Assembly (NCBI GenBank): GCA_023053685.1
Contig: JALIGW010000001.1
Span: 225,964,434-226,028,433, forward strand
DNA length: 64,000 nt
Reading direction: 5' to 3'
From: Diadophis punctatus similis
Taxonomy: Eukaryota > Chordata > Lepidosauria > Squamata > Dipsadidae
The notes under the pieces are model-generated. The model was given only the letters and a program-made list of their open reading frames with translations, made no database searches and was not told the origin of the DNA. The position numbers were made by a program, and so were the translations under genes. This document shows positions 10,930 through 21,549 of the stretch, piece after piece. Within the stretch, counting starts at the first letter, position 1. Every line of letters begins with the position of its first letter.

Positions 10930-11328
10930 CAGTGATGGCGAACCTATGGCCCGGGTGCCACAGGTGGCACGCGGAGCCATATCTGCTGGCACGCGAGCCG
11001 TTGCCCTAGCTCAGCTCCAATGCGCATGTGCGTGCCCGCCAGCTGATTTTTGGCTCGCGCAGAGGCTCTGGGAGGGCCTCCAGGGTGGCGGGGGTGGAGC
11101 GTTTTTGCCCTCCCCAAGAAAGCCTCTGGAGCCTGGGGAGGATGAAAAACGGGCTTACCGGGCCCACTGGAAGTCGGGAAACGGGGGAGTGGGATGGGTC
11201 GCGCACGCATGCGCAGGGGAGTGGGCGAGTGAGGGGCTTTGAATTATGGGTATGGGCACGCACGCGCGTGCGATAGTGCGCACGTGCACTATTTCGGCAC
11301 CCAAGGAAAAAAAGGTTCGCCATCACTG
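10930..11328. mobile_element. hAT-type MITE (CAGTGATGGCGAACC family), 399 bp
   Basis: Ends CAGTGATGGCGAACCTATGG and GGTTCGCCATCACTG are flanked by a perfect 8-bp duplication, GTCTACAG (10922-10929, 11329-11336). The interior is GC-rich with repeated GCACGCG/GCGCACG runs. A second member of the family lies at 29335-29650. The ORFs on both strands are compositional by-products. Confidence 0.92.
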
Positions 11329-11336
11329 GTCTACAG

Positions 11337-12555
11337 CTTTCACTTTTCCTGAGAGAAACTCATTGTAATTCTCATGCTCAGATTTTGAGTATAAAATAAA
11401 TCTTGCAGTTGTGGTTTTTAAAATTCTGCTTGCTACCTTTTCTCTCTTAATATAACATTATACAAAACACATCTAAAAGACCATATGTTTTACAGTATAA
11501 AAAAACATATGTTTTATAGTTAATCTCCATGGGCTTTCTCATAAGGTAGCAAAGCAAACATGTTTATATAAATTGTCTTTGGCAAATGCTAAAGGAAATC
11601 TAGAATAAACTTTTTGGCTATCTTGGCTTTAAAATTTTAAATGAATCTTGTTTTATAATGTGGAATTTATCGAGTGAAATTTGATTTTCAAAACCTCTAT
11701 ACTAAATGTCATATTAAAAAAATCCTGCTTTCATTGTATCGGCTTGAAAGCTACTGCTGTGAAATGCAATCAAAGCACAATGTGAGGTGGGTAGAGGAAT
11801 GCCTTTAAAATCGGAGAAATGTAATTACCCTTTCTCTGTGTACAACTCCAGCTCTTCAGGAATATGTGCCTCCCCATTAAGAGCTAAATGTACTTAAAAT
11901 TGTAGGCATGTATTTATTTGATTTACAAGGCAACTAACAAAAATTAAAATACAGAATACAGAATAGAATGCTTAAATTGTTGTAAAATTAATCGATAACT
12001 TAAGAAAGAAAAGGAAATCAGTCTCGCCTGCTGTTCTAAAGATTAGGAGATGGGGGTACTAAATGCAGCTTCCATGGCTGCGTGTTCTACAGCCTGAAAA
12101 TTTAAAAAATACCATTTCCTGTTTCCTGGATATATGAACCTCTGATGGGGCATCTTTACAATCTCTCCTGCAGATTGTATAATTGGCCAGGTTCTAAGAT
12201 GGAATATCTAGCAGGCCCTGAGAATTCAAGAGTGGAAATAGGACCATTGCAAAAGAGACATGTCAGCCCAGGGGAAAAGAGCAGTGTGAGAAAGAGTCTC
12301 CAAGTGATTTGACCTCCATTACGCTAGGCATAAGTTGAGCTGCGGAGTTATTTTGAAGGTTTTCATGATTTTGTTAAAATAGTCAACTGGCAATAAAGAC
12401 CTTTCCAAAAATCCAAGTAAATTTTGTTTTCTGAGTTTACTTATCTCAAATTGCTTAACAACAATCTTGTAAATCTCATTATTTTCTCATTAGTGAAAGA
12501 ATTGATCCACATTAGCAAAGAACTAGATCATAGTTACAGATCCTTATGATAACTC
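11337..12555. other. Unassigned non-coding DNA
   Basis: No exon with splice signals and no repeat recognised in 1.2 kb; one of the longer apparently unique stretches. Confidence 0.4.
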
Positions 12556-12954
12556 TGTCAGCCCTGAAGGCCATCTTTTTCTTTGGATCTTCAGGGCTGC
12601 CACATTTAGTGCTGTGGAAAACGGGAGGGGGTTTGCCCGGAGTTGGTGGAGATGTATAGCCATAACAACATTCCTTTCTCTGGGAGTCAAGGACGTTCAG
12701 CCTGCACCTGGAGAGGCGTGACTGAGGGATCGTCTCCAGTTGGGACGGTGGATTGATTGGACCAGGTGATGGACATGTGGGTGCAGGGGAAGAGACTTTG
12801 ACTTTCCTTTAGGTGGGGAAAACCCGGGGGGGCGGGCTTTCAGATTTGGGTTTTCCCAGATGTGCCAATATGACATCTCTAATAAAATGGAACTTTGAGG
12901 AATTGCTGGCCTTGGAGTCTTCATTGGTTGGGGGTGTTACTTGGAACCCTGACA
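12556..12954 (+). mobile_element. Putative Ty3/Gypsy LTR, 399 bp
   Basis: Begins TGTCA (12556) and ends TGACA (12950-12954), the inverted TG...CA termini of LTRs. An AATAAA at about 12881 suits a polyadenylation signal in the R region. Flanks AACTC (12551-12555) and AATTC (12955-12959) could be a diverged 5-bp duplication (solo LTR), or this may be the 5' LTR of the Gypsy remnant downstream. No second LTR copy was found. Confidence 0.55.
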
Positions 12955-13214
12955 AATTCGTTGTCTTCAGAGCAAGTTGTTGCAGCTTAGACAAGTGGTA
13001 GATACACAGAAAACAACTTTGCACAATGCTCTGGTGCAGTTGGCCTGGCATTTGATCAAAGCTTGCTTCAACCTGAAATAGTGCTGCAGGATTGTCTCCC
13101 ACCAGTTATACTTCATTCCCCTGAGAACCTGCTGGAGAAGTTTGGTTTGTTGGTGGTGGTCTCAGGATCAAGTCCTAATCTTCAGTACCCAATATGAGCT
13201 GTTTATGGCAACTA

Positions 13215-13560
13215 AGCCAGCACAGGACCCTGAAGTTGGATGCAAAGTGGCGTTTGTTGACAGCTTTTAAAAGGAGGAGCAGCCAGGTGGGCATTCTGTT
13301 CATTGCAAATGATGCCATCCTGGACAATTGTTGAGATTTTATGCAAAGATTTGGAGCTGCCTTTGACAGCATCATCAGAAAATTGATTGCTAATCTATAA
13401 ATGCATAATGTGTGCCAAGTACACAAGTTACGTGGTAGATTTTTTACCATTTTTAATGCTTTTTTGTTCACCAGGAACATGGACGGAGGTGATTTTGCCC
13501 TGAATGACCACTTTAGAAAGATTTTTCTGATGAACCAAGAAATAAATTTGTGAGACAGGG
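13215..13560 (+). pseudogene. Possible Gypsy gag remnant
   Basis: With stops ignored, the plus-strand reading from about 13239 gives a segment (DFMQRFGAAFD, then ALNDHFRKI) reminiscent of Ty3/Gypsy gag proteins. It contains an in-frame TGA near 13332 and further stops. It lies 260 bp downstream of the putative LTR and upstream of the RT remnant, as gag should. Similarity was judged by eye and is weak. Confidence 0.35.
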
Positions 13561-13655
13561 TACACCAGAGATCTCGAAGAGTTATTTCAGCATCAGGTGG
13601 TCATTGATGATAGGTTGGAAGAGAAGGAAATAGCAGACAATTTTACAGCCTTTCT

Positions 13656-13888
13656 TTTTTTATTTGTTTTAACCCCACCTATAATTCACTCAAGGCAGCA
13701 AACAGGTACCTAATATTCCTTACTCTTCCTATTTTCCCCACAACAACAATTTTGTGAGATGGGTTTGGCTGAGAAAGAGTGACTGGGCCAAAGTCACCCA
13801 GCCAGCTTTCATGCCTAAAATGGGACTAGAATTCACAGTCACCTGTTTCTAGCCTGGTGCCTGAACCACTCCACCAAACTGTCTCTTC
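13656..13888 (-). mobile_element. Sauria-type SINE
   Basis: On the minus strand: a head with AGTTTGGTGGAGTGGTTCAG, a middle containing GGGTGACTTTGGCCCAGTCAC, then CACAAAATTGTTGTTGTGGGG, and a 3' end like BovB-type tails (GAATTATAGGTGGGGTTAAA). The same family is at 56148-56340 and, partially, at 41667-41775. It is inserted inside the Gypsy remnant. Confidence 0.8.
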
Positions 13889-14472
13889 GCCCTTTCCCTC
13901 CCTCCTTCCTCGTTGTCTCCTTGGATGTCAGTGATATGGAGCCAGTGTGCATTGGAGCAAGGAAGAGATTCTTGCCTGCAACGGAGAAACAATGAAGATG
14001 TGACCTCAAATTATATTTTTACTATCGGTATGACACTTTTGGGCACCCACTGATGAATTGCCAATCTGGCAGCTAGAAGGTATGAAGATTTCGGTCACCT
14101 TGTGAGTAAGTTTCCAAATTGTTCCAAAGCTTTGATACCAGGAAACTTTGCAGCTCCCTCCCCCCGCCCCCACCTAAGAGCTCTTGTAAGGAGGCCTTCA
14201 GGCAAATAAGGAAGCTCCAACACTAGGCATTTTATTATTCCCATCAATCTTTGTACTGTTCTTTATTATTTCATTTATATATAATTTATAGATTGTCCAG
14301 TTTCCAACAATTCTGGATGGCTTGCAGTTAAAAGTAAAAATAAAGTAGGATAGATTATAGAAAGAATAATAATATGATGTAACTTTAAGCTTCCTAACAA
14401 ACAGGAAGCAGCAGGTGAAGCTAAGCAGAATCACATCAGATACCTGTACAATTAGCACAGCCCCCCCCCCCC
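13889..14472. other. Unassigned, probably interior of the Gypsy remnant
   Basis: No residual coding signal recognisable; ends in a C-run at 14459-14472 that borders the next LINE. Confidence 0.35.
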
Positions 14473-15543
14473 AAGGCTGTGTGCTCTCTCCACTTCTCTA
14501 TCTATACCAAAGACTGCATCTCTAATGATCCATCTGTTAAACTACTGAAGTTCGCAGATGACACAACAGTGATCGGACTCATTTGAGACAATGATGAATC
14601 CGCATACAGACGGGAGGTTGAACAACTAACCTTGTGGTGCGACCGGAACAATCTGGAACTGAATGCACTCAAAACCATAGAAATGGTGGTAGACTTTAGG
14701 AGAAACCTACCCATACTTCCACCTCTTACAATACTAGACAACACAGTATCAACAGTAGAGACCTTCAAATTTCTAGGTTCGACCATATTGCAAGATCTAA
14801 AGTGGTCATCTAACATCAAAAACATCATCAAAAAAAGCACAAAAAAGAATGTTCTTTCTGCGCCAACTCAGAAAGCTCAAACTGCCCAAGGAGCTGCTGA
14901 TACAGTTCTACAGAGGAATTATTGAGTCTGTCGTCTGCATCTCTATAACTGTCTGGTTTGGTTCTGCAACCCAACAGGACACACACAGACTTCAGAGGAT
15001 AATTAGAACTGTAGAAAAAACAATTGCTACCAACCTGCCTTCCATTGAGGACCTGTATACTGCATGAGTCAAAAAGAGGGCTGTGAAAATATTTACAGAC
15101 ACCTCACATCCTGGACACAAACTGTTTCAACTCCTACCTTCAAAACGATGCTATAGAGCACTGCACACCAGAACAACTAGACACAAGAACAGTTTCCCCC
15201 CGAACGCCATCACTCTGCTAAACAAATAATTCCATCGACACTGTCAAACTATTTACTAAGTCTGCACTACTATTAATCTTCTCATCGTTCCCATCACCCA
15301 TCTCCTCCCACTAATGATTGTATGACTGTAACTTTGTTGCTTGTATCCTTACAATTTATATTGATTGGTTCCTAATATGATTTGATTGCTTACTTGTACC
15401 CGGACTATCATTAAGTGTTGTACCTTATGATTCTTGACGAACATATCTTTTCTTTTATGTACACTGAGAGCATATGCACCAAGACAAATTCCTTGTGTGT
15501 CCAATCACACTTGGCCAATAAAATTCTATTCTATTCTATTCTT
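14473..15543 (+). mobile_element. LINE with (TTCTA)n tail (Snake1/L3-CR1-like), 5'-truncated
   Basis: Plus-strand reading gives the RT active-site region (LKFADDTTVIGL), then WCDRNNLELN, VVDFRRN, FKFLGSTI, FYRGIIESVVCISITVWFGSA and RIIRTVEKTI. The 3' UTR is TTGGCCAATAAAATTC, ending in three TTCTA units. The frame has an in-frame TGA just after the ADD motif (where an Arg CGA is likely ancestral) and a frameshift near 14850. The same 3' end recurs at 56341-56925 (minus) and 57784-58865 (plus). Known background: snake CR1 (L3/Snake1) LINEs have been linked to AATAG microsatellite seeding. The assignment here is inference. Confidence 0.8.
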
Positions 15544-15739
15544 TAGAGATAGGGGTTAAAATATATTTAAAACTGCTGTGAAGACTATCAGAAGCCTCCT
15601 TATATTTTTTCCTATTTTTCTTGAACCTTTTCCTTGTACTTATTCTTTGATTTCATTCTCTTTCTTTTCTCTTCCTTATTTTCTATTAGTTTGTGCTAGC
15701 CTTTATGTTCTTGTTTAAACATTTTAATAAAAGCTATAC

Positions 15740-15965
15740 ATAAAAAGTAAAATACAACGTGCAAGAAAAAAGAATCATGAATGACTCCAGAAACAACAGA
15801 AAATTAAAGAAAATACATCCAATAGGAGCTCAACCTTCTCTTTGCCCTAGAGCCTGGGAGCAAAGCCAGGTCTTTAATGGTTTTCTGAATGTCATAGGTT
15901 GGGAGCCATATGGATCTCTGGGGGGATATCATTCTAGGGAGCAGGCGCAGCAGCAGGCAAAGCAA
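15740..15965 (-). mobile_element. CR1/L2-group LINE 3' fragment, old
   Basis: The text GCCAGGTCTTTAATGG ... ATATGGATCTC parallels the minus-strand LINE at 95-170 (GCCAGGTCTTAAGC ... GTATGGATCTC). It is heavily diverged and lies inside the decayed Gypsy region. Confidence 0.55.
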
Positions 15966-16529
15966 GCTCCCTGGGCTCCACAAGATGATCTTGCTTAAAC
16001 AATGGGATTTAGGATGTGCCTCTCAGCTCTTCTGGGCTTGGGATTGGCTGCTATTTTGATGAATGAAGATACTGTGAATCAGTTCATCTTGCATGTACAA
16101 CTGCAAATGGTGAGGACAGAGGGCAGACCCCCTCTGATCAAGTCCCATCCTACAACATAGAAGTCTTCTGCAGTGAAAATAAATGACGACAAATAATTCT
16201 TCCAACTATATTTGACTGCTTCCTTGCATAGTCTGATTATCTTGGGGATAGACTAGCTGCAAATACATAATCCTGGTATTAATTGGAACGTAGGATGATT
16301 TTCCCCCCTTCTCAGTGTTACAAGCTGCATCATTTCCAGGCCTTGGGCTTTTGTCCTGTGCTTGCCTCATAACAGTCTGAACCTCCTTCCTTGATTGGAA
16401 AATATACAGATTTTGCTGATTTTTGGACAGGCAGGAAGTGATGACCTTGCCACCCCACCAAATATGTGTGTGTACAATAAACTTACTGCCTAGAGTCCAG
16501 ATCCTAGTTGAACAGCAGTATCCTATGTC

Positions 16530-17020
16530 TGTGTAAGAATTGGCAGCTTTACAGGAATTTCTGGATGACATTCTAGCAAAAGGATTTATTTTCCCTCCTT
16601 TGTCTCCTGGATCTCTGCCAACATTTGTTGTAAAACTCCCTTGAGAGTTATGCATGAATATAGACTTCTGAACCATTAGGGATTAGTAACCACTGCCTCT
16701 TATTTTGGACTTGGTAGGTTACCTCCAGAAGACACAGGTTTCATTGTATTTATTGAAACTGCAGCTTGATTTGGATGAAAGACAGTCATAAATACTTAAC
16801 AGTCTTTGACATTATGAGATGCCTTTTGGACTTTCTAATTGTGCCACAATTTTTTGCCAGATTCATGAATTCTTTTCAGATATTTTGGACAACAAATATG
16901 TTATATTTGTTTACCTAGATGACATTGATTTCCCCCCAAAAAAAGATCCTTGCCTTAATTCTACTCATGTCAGAAATGTGCTAGAACTCCTATACAAACA
17001 CAGTTAGGTTAAGTTGAAAT
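16530..17020 (+). pseudogene. Ty3/Gypsy reverse transcriptase remnant
   Basis: An upstream segment (16546-16650) reads LQEFLDDILAKGFIFPPLSPGS, like the region before Gypsy RT. Then 16819-17007 reads MPFGLSNCATIF ... VIFVYLDDIDF, the RT core with the YLDD catalytic box intact. Several stops lie between. The element would have encoded a Pol polyprotein (protease, RT, RNase H, integrase); only fragments survive. The RNase H region appears deleted, because integrase-like sequence starts about 120 bp later. Confidence 0.82.
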
Positions 17021-17119
17021 AGTGTGTACTTGAGAAGGGCTTGTGTGTGATGTCCATTAGGCTAAGGCTGTCCGTGCGCCCCAGCCGCTCTTCTCCTCCA
17101 GAGTATGATCTTGGATCAT

Positions 17120-17640
17120 AATTCTCAATTTACACCCCCTTCTGGAAAGCCCTCTTTCAGTTACTAGGTATTCATATCCATCTGTCATCACCAAGAGATA
17201 AATGGCAGACAGAGAAGACAAACTTTGTGCTAGAACAATATTTGTGTTGCTTTGTGTTATGTCGACAAGACAACTGGCCTGACTTGTTGCCATTGGCAGA
17301 ATTTGCATGTAACCTCTCTCTTCATTCCTTCATCAGTATGTCTCCCTTCCAAACAGTTTAAACATAACCTGTACTCCTTGTCCTCCAGAACTCTTGTCTC
17401 TGTGGTTCCTCTGATTTTTTTCAAGAGCTACAGTCAGCACAACCTCTCATAAGAAAACAGCTGGATTTGACCAAGATGCTATATGCACAGGCAGCAGACT
17501 TGCATAGACAAGAAGGCATCAGAATTGCTGTGTTTGTCTTCGTCCTGCTTGGCCAAGAAACTGGACACAAAGTTGTTGGATCCTTTTCTGCGTCAATCGA
17601 CCCAGTTGTTTTCCTGTTCCAGAGCAAATCTAGCAGGATC
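17120..17640 (+). pseudogene. Ty3/Gypsy integrase remnant
   Basis: The reading from about 17155 gives LLGIHIHLSSPRDKWQTEK ... LEQYLCCFV ... QDNWPDLLPLAEFACN, the diagnostic C-terminal catalytic-core text of Gypsy integrases. It includes the glutamate position of the DDE triad (TEK). Downstream, LTKMLYAQAADLHRQEG and KKLDTKLLDPFLRQ match the linker and chromodomain-proximal region. Stops and frameshifts interrupt it. Together with 12556-13560 and 16530-17020 it suggests one original element of at least 5 kb. Confidence 0.8.
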
Positions 17641-17649
17641 CTGTGGTGC

Positions 17650-17925
17650 TTACCTTATGGAACCTCATCGCCTTATCCCACCCTGAAGCGAGGCTGGCTC
17701 CATCCTTGTTAACTTTTCCCAAGTCCCTCAAGACTTGGCTGTGTCATCAGACTTGGTCCTAAAGAGTGGCTCCACTGTTGTTAATATCTGTTATTCTCTG
17801 TCTTTTTTTAAATTGTCTTTTTTAAATTGTTGGTATTTTTTTAAATATTACTGCTTTTTAAAGTTTTTATTGTGTGCTGCCCGGAGTCACTTTTAAATAT
17901 GATGAATGAATGAATTGCAATTGCT
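17650..17925 (+). mobile_element. CR1/L2-group LINE 3' end
   Basis: A C-terminal ORF trace (SLKTWL) is followed by a T-rich 3' UTR, the signature TGTGCTGCCCGGAGTCAC (17873) and an (AATG)n-like tail. It directly follows the Gypsy integrase remnant. Confidence 0.6.
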
Positions 17926-17984
17926 CACTTCCATGAAAATATACTCGGTGTTTTGCTGCTTTCTTTGTGTAATTAGCCGTGTGC

Positions 17985-18740
17985 ACAGAGCTTTCAATAG
18001 AGTCATCTCTACAGCTTAGCTGCTACATTTTAGACAGCACCATTGCAGCATCCAGATATTTTTCAATGGATAATGCCACATAAAATACGCTGTGGTAGTC
18101 AAGTTGTAGTATATCCAAAGTGTGGCTAACCATTACCAAATCTGACTGGCTCATTAAGTGCTCTCAACTGGATGCAAATAGTAATTCTGTAAATGCACTC
18201 CTTGCCATAACTATCCTCTGTGAATCCAGTGACTGGAGAATCTAGAAGCACTCCTAAACTGCAGACATAATCCTTTGAGGAAGGGAAAACGTATTCCAAA
18301 CAGATTTAAGTTTCAGTCCCTTTATTGACCAACAGTCCTTCCATCTTATCTGAGCTTATCTTATATGAGTTCTGGTGGCACAGTGGTTAGAGTGCAGTAC
18401 TGCAGGCTACATCTGCTGACTGCAATTTGGCAGATCAAATCTCAACAGGCTCAAAGTTGACACAGCCTTCCATCCTTCCAAGGTTGGTAAAATGAGGACC
18501 CAGATTGCTGAGGGCAATATGCTGACTCTGTAAACCGCTTAGAGAGGGCTGTAAAGCACTGTAAAGCGGTATGTAAGTCTAAGTGCTATTGCTATTGGGA
18601 TTTAACATCAGCTTGTCCAGCCCGTTATCAAACATAACAAATGTTCAGCAGTACTGATTGATTCCTTAAAGTAGAACACGGTAGTGTTTCTATGGGGCCT
18701 CCTCCAAGAGCGACCAGGCACATGCTTGTGGCTCAGGTCT
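17985..18740 (-). mobile_element. Old CR1/L2-group LINE interior, split by a SINE
   Basis: Segments such as GCTGCATTTTAG-like text at 18018, GTAGTCAAGTTG (18092) and ATCTAGAAGCACTCCTAAACT (18240) parallel the minus-strand LINE at 460-710. The SINE at 18367-18598 interrupts it. Strongly diverged; the right boundary is uncertain. Confidence 0.5.
18367..18598 (+). mobile_element. tRNA-derived SINE, plus strand
   Basis: Head GTGGCACAGTGGTTAGAGTG, B-box-like GATCAAATCTCAACAGG, body GGTTGGTAAAATGAGGACCC, and tail AAGCGGTATGTAAGTC ending CTATTGCTATT. Same family as 8240-8455. Confidence 0.88.
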
Positions 18741-19382
18741 GTATAAAACAGCAGTCCTATATAGTCCCATTAAATTTGGTGAAATATGATTCATATGATT
18801 TTGTGATTGGAGGAATTTTAAAACATATGGGTATAACCCAAGCCAGATTATAGCACCCTTAGATAGCTGCTAGAGCTGCTCTAGCATCGCTCTGGTCATG
18901 TGAAACCATAACTCCTGGATTTAGAGGCTAAACAGTGATTGGCATGCTGCTCTTATTACTGGCTCATCAAAAGTCCCCTAGAATGAGCCCTGAAGGGAAA
19001 AATACTGGAGCCTTTCCCATGAATCCCAATGTCTGTGGCTGCTCTTGTGCTTACTGACCACTTTTAAAGAGAAGAACACATGTTAGCATTGCCTTCTTAA
19101 TAAGAAATGCTGAGCTTCAGGTGCAAACCTACATGGTTTTTAAAAACAGTGATGCGTGTGAATAAAAACGGAAGATGTATGCCTTTGCAAATAGCTTATA
19201 ATAGTGAGTTTCTTAAGTGGTGAATCTACAATTTTGTATTTAGGGTTTGTGAAGAACCTGAACTAATGGGTATGTGGTTACTCACTACCACCTCTCTCTG
19301 ATGAGCTGAGTTGTGGCCAAGGTGACATTTGTTTGTAGGAGCATGATTACCTAAATTGTGTAATCATTCTATTTGACCAATA
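18741..19382. other. Unassigned non-coding DNA
   Basis: No supported gene or repeat. Confidence 0.4.
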
Positions 19383-19835
19383 ATGATGTTCATCCATCGT
19401 GTTCGAAGAGGACCTTGACATCTATGAGAATTGGGGGGGATGTCAAGGCTTGTGCGTAAATTGGATTAAAGTGAGGGAGAGGTGCGCATAGTCAGCCTCA
19501 CTCTCTCTTCCCAGATTCCATCTTGCTCCAATAGCAGGACAAGAGTCGACAGTTGGAGATGGGCTGGACACAGTGGTTGACCAGGGCGTCTTTCGTGTCT
19601 TGCCATGCTCTTAGCGTACCACATCGTTTGCAGAGACCGCCTTCGTGACCGTTGTCCTATTCTAGTAGATTTCATCCGCTCAGTCCACCGGAATCTGTCT
19701 TCACATGCTCGGGATAAACAAGTCCCTATCTCACCGAAGGTCAATGACCCACCAGCTACTCTCAACCTGGTTTGGCCAGCCTGTCGAAGCTGTTGCCCGG
19801 GGTGTGGCCGCTGCACATTCTACAGCTGCTAGTAG
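19383..19835 (+). repeat. Dispersed repeat with TTCGAAGAGGACC core, longest copy
   Basis: The segment GTTCGAAGAGGACCTTGACA, then a GTGAGGGAGAGGTGCGCA block and a CACTCTCTCTTCCCAGATTC block, recurs at 59647-59855 in the same orientation and (shorter) at 44040-44163 inverted. No RT domain, terminal repeat or target duplication was recognised, so its class is unknown. This copy extends furthest right (to about 19835). The opposing ORFs (75-116 codons) have no recognisable domain. Confidence 0.7.
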
Positions 19836-20435
19836 CCACAGGTGAGAGCTGAGTGACAGATGGGGACCAAAGGTGAATGAGCTCCCTAACAGCTGCTCTA
19901 GAATGAGCAGCCGTAAAAGGACATGACATGCCCCTACACCAGAAGTGCTACCCCTCCCTGAGCACCCCATACACCCCAATAATATGACCAACAATAATAA
20001 TCTAGTCAAGGATCACAATTTGCTTTCCATCCCTAAGTTTTACTTCCTTTTAACTTACAAAATCTCACCACATTGCATTTGGTAAAAAAAAAAATTAAAT
20101 ATGAGAAAAATAGTGTTGTTTCATATTCAAAAATTAAGATATACACAGTTTACTGTATCCAGATCTAAGTTTGTATCACTTTTCCTTTGCCAGCTGAGTT
20201 GCTGCTGATATTTTTCCAAGCTGTTCTCTGGTTTGTTGTTTCAAAAAAGCGTAGAATTGGAGAACTGATTAATACATTGATAGCCATGTTATAAACAAGT
20301 TTCTGACTGTTATTGTAGTTTAGGGAGAAAGCTCCTTAAATTCTTTTATAAATGATGGCTAACTGCCCTTTTTCACCCCAAGTTTTTTATTTTTTATTTT
20401 TTACAAACATATCAATGCGTGAACAGTGTGGCACC
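19836..20435. other. Unassigned AT-rich DNA
   Basis: Nothing seen other than A/T runs. Confidence 0.4.
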
Positions 20436-20905
20436 TGATTGTCATACATTTTAATACAAATAAAATAGTATGAATCATATTTGTTTCATTTAACGAGCTT
20501 ATGTAATTCTAGTAATAATATACATATTTTATTAAATTATAATCTTTCATTATTTAGTTATTCAATATTTAAATGTGTCATTTTTATGCCAATCACCCTA
20601 TCCTAAGTGTCGTACCTTTTGATATAAATAGAATATTATTAATCATATTTATTACATTTAGTAAGCTTATATAATTCTAATAATACAAACATTTATGTTA
20701 AATTAAAATCTTCCATTATTTGCTTATTCAATTCATAATCCTTCATTATTTAGTTAGTCAATATTTCAAATATGTTATTTTTATGTCAATCACCATATTC
20801 TGCATGTCATACATTTTAATACAAATAAAATATTTTAATCATATTTGTTACATTTAGCAAACATACACATATTCATGTTGAATTATAATCTTTCATTATT
20901 TAATC
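20436..20905. repeat. AT-rich tandem repeat, unit about 170-195 bp, nearly three copies
   Basis: The block CATACATTTTAATACAAAT is at 20443, a diverged copy (CGTACCTTTTGATATAAAT) is at 20611, and a close copy is at 20808. Each is followed by an AATCATATTTGTT/ATT block, a CATTTAG(T/C)AA block and a TAATCTTTCATTATTTA-type block. Spacings of about 168 and 197 bp indicate one unit with indels. Confidence 0.75.
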
Positions 20906-21530
20906 AATCCCTCTTATTATTACTTTTCCTTATTATATAAGAATGTGTATTCTATTAATCCCCCTCTAGTTTCCATCCGTATTCTCACTTTGATTATGCC
21001 ACTGCTGTATTTAAACATATTCCCTTCCTAACCATCATCTCTTATCCGCTTTAAAGCTAGCTAACTGCCCTTTTTGAAGATGAGAGCATAATGTCATCCA
21101 GCAAGGCCTAAGAAGCATCATTCCTATGCGACAGAGGTTCCCTGAAGGATCATTTGGCCCCTATCCTAACCAATTTCAAGGCAAGCTCTAAAAATGTGAT
21201 GGCTTAGCCTTAGGGTGTTTGCTGGACCCTTCTAGGTTGGGAACAATGTTTGCTCATTACTCCGTCAGGACAACCATGCCTTTATATCATAATGGCAGGG
21301 ATGGTGCAATTCAAAATGAAAAGGGGGTGCAGTTTGCCCTCTTACTCTGTCTGCCTGGCACTTTCAAAAGCTGGAAAAGACTTCTATGCATGTCTTGCCT
21401 CATGCTGACAGTAGCTCACTGAAAACCTCTTCTTAGTATATGGCAAGTACTCAAGGAGGCGATGGAGAACTGAAGCAACATGATTATTTCATTTTTAAAA
21501 ACACACGGATCCATATTGTAATATCTCTTC
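20906..21530. other. Unassigned non-coding DNA
   Basis: No supported gene; the ORF of 67 codons at 21219 has no recognisable domain. Confidence 0.4.
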
Positions 21531-21549
21531 AAGAGGGTCCTTTGTTTGA

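Noticed and set aside
14502..14840. 112-codon minus ORF
   Set aside because: Antisense shadow of the plus-strand LINE RT, which shows FADDTTVIGL and downstream RT text.
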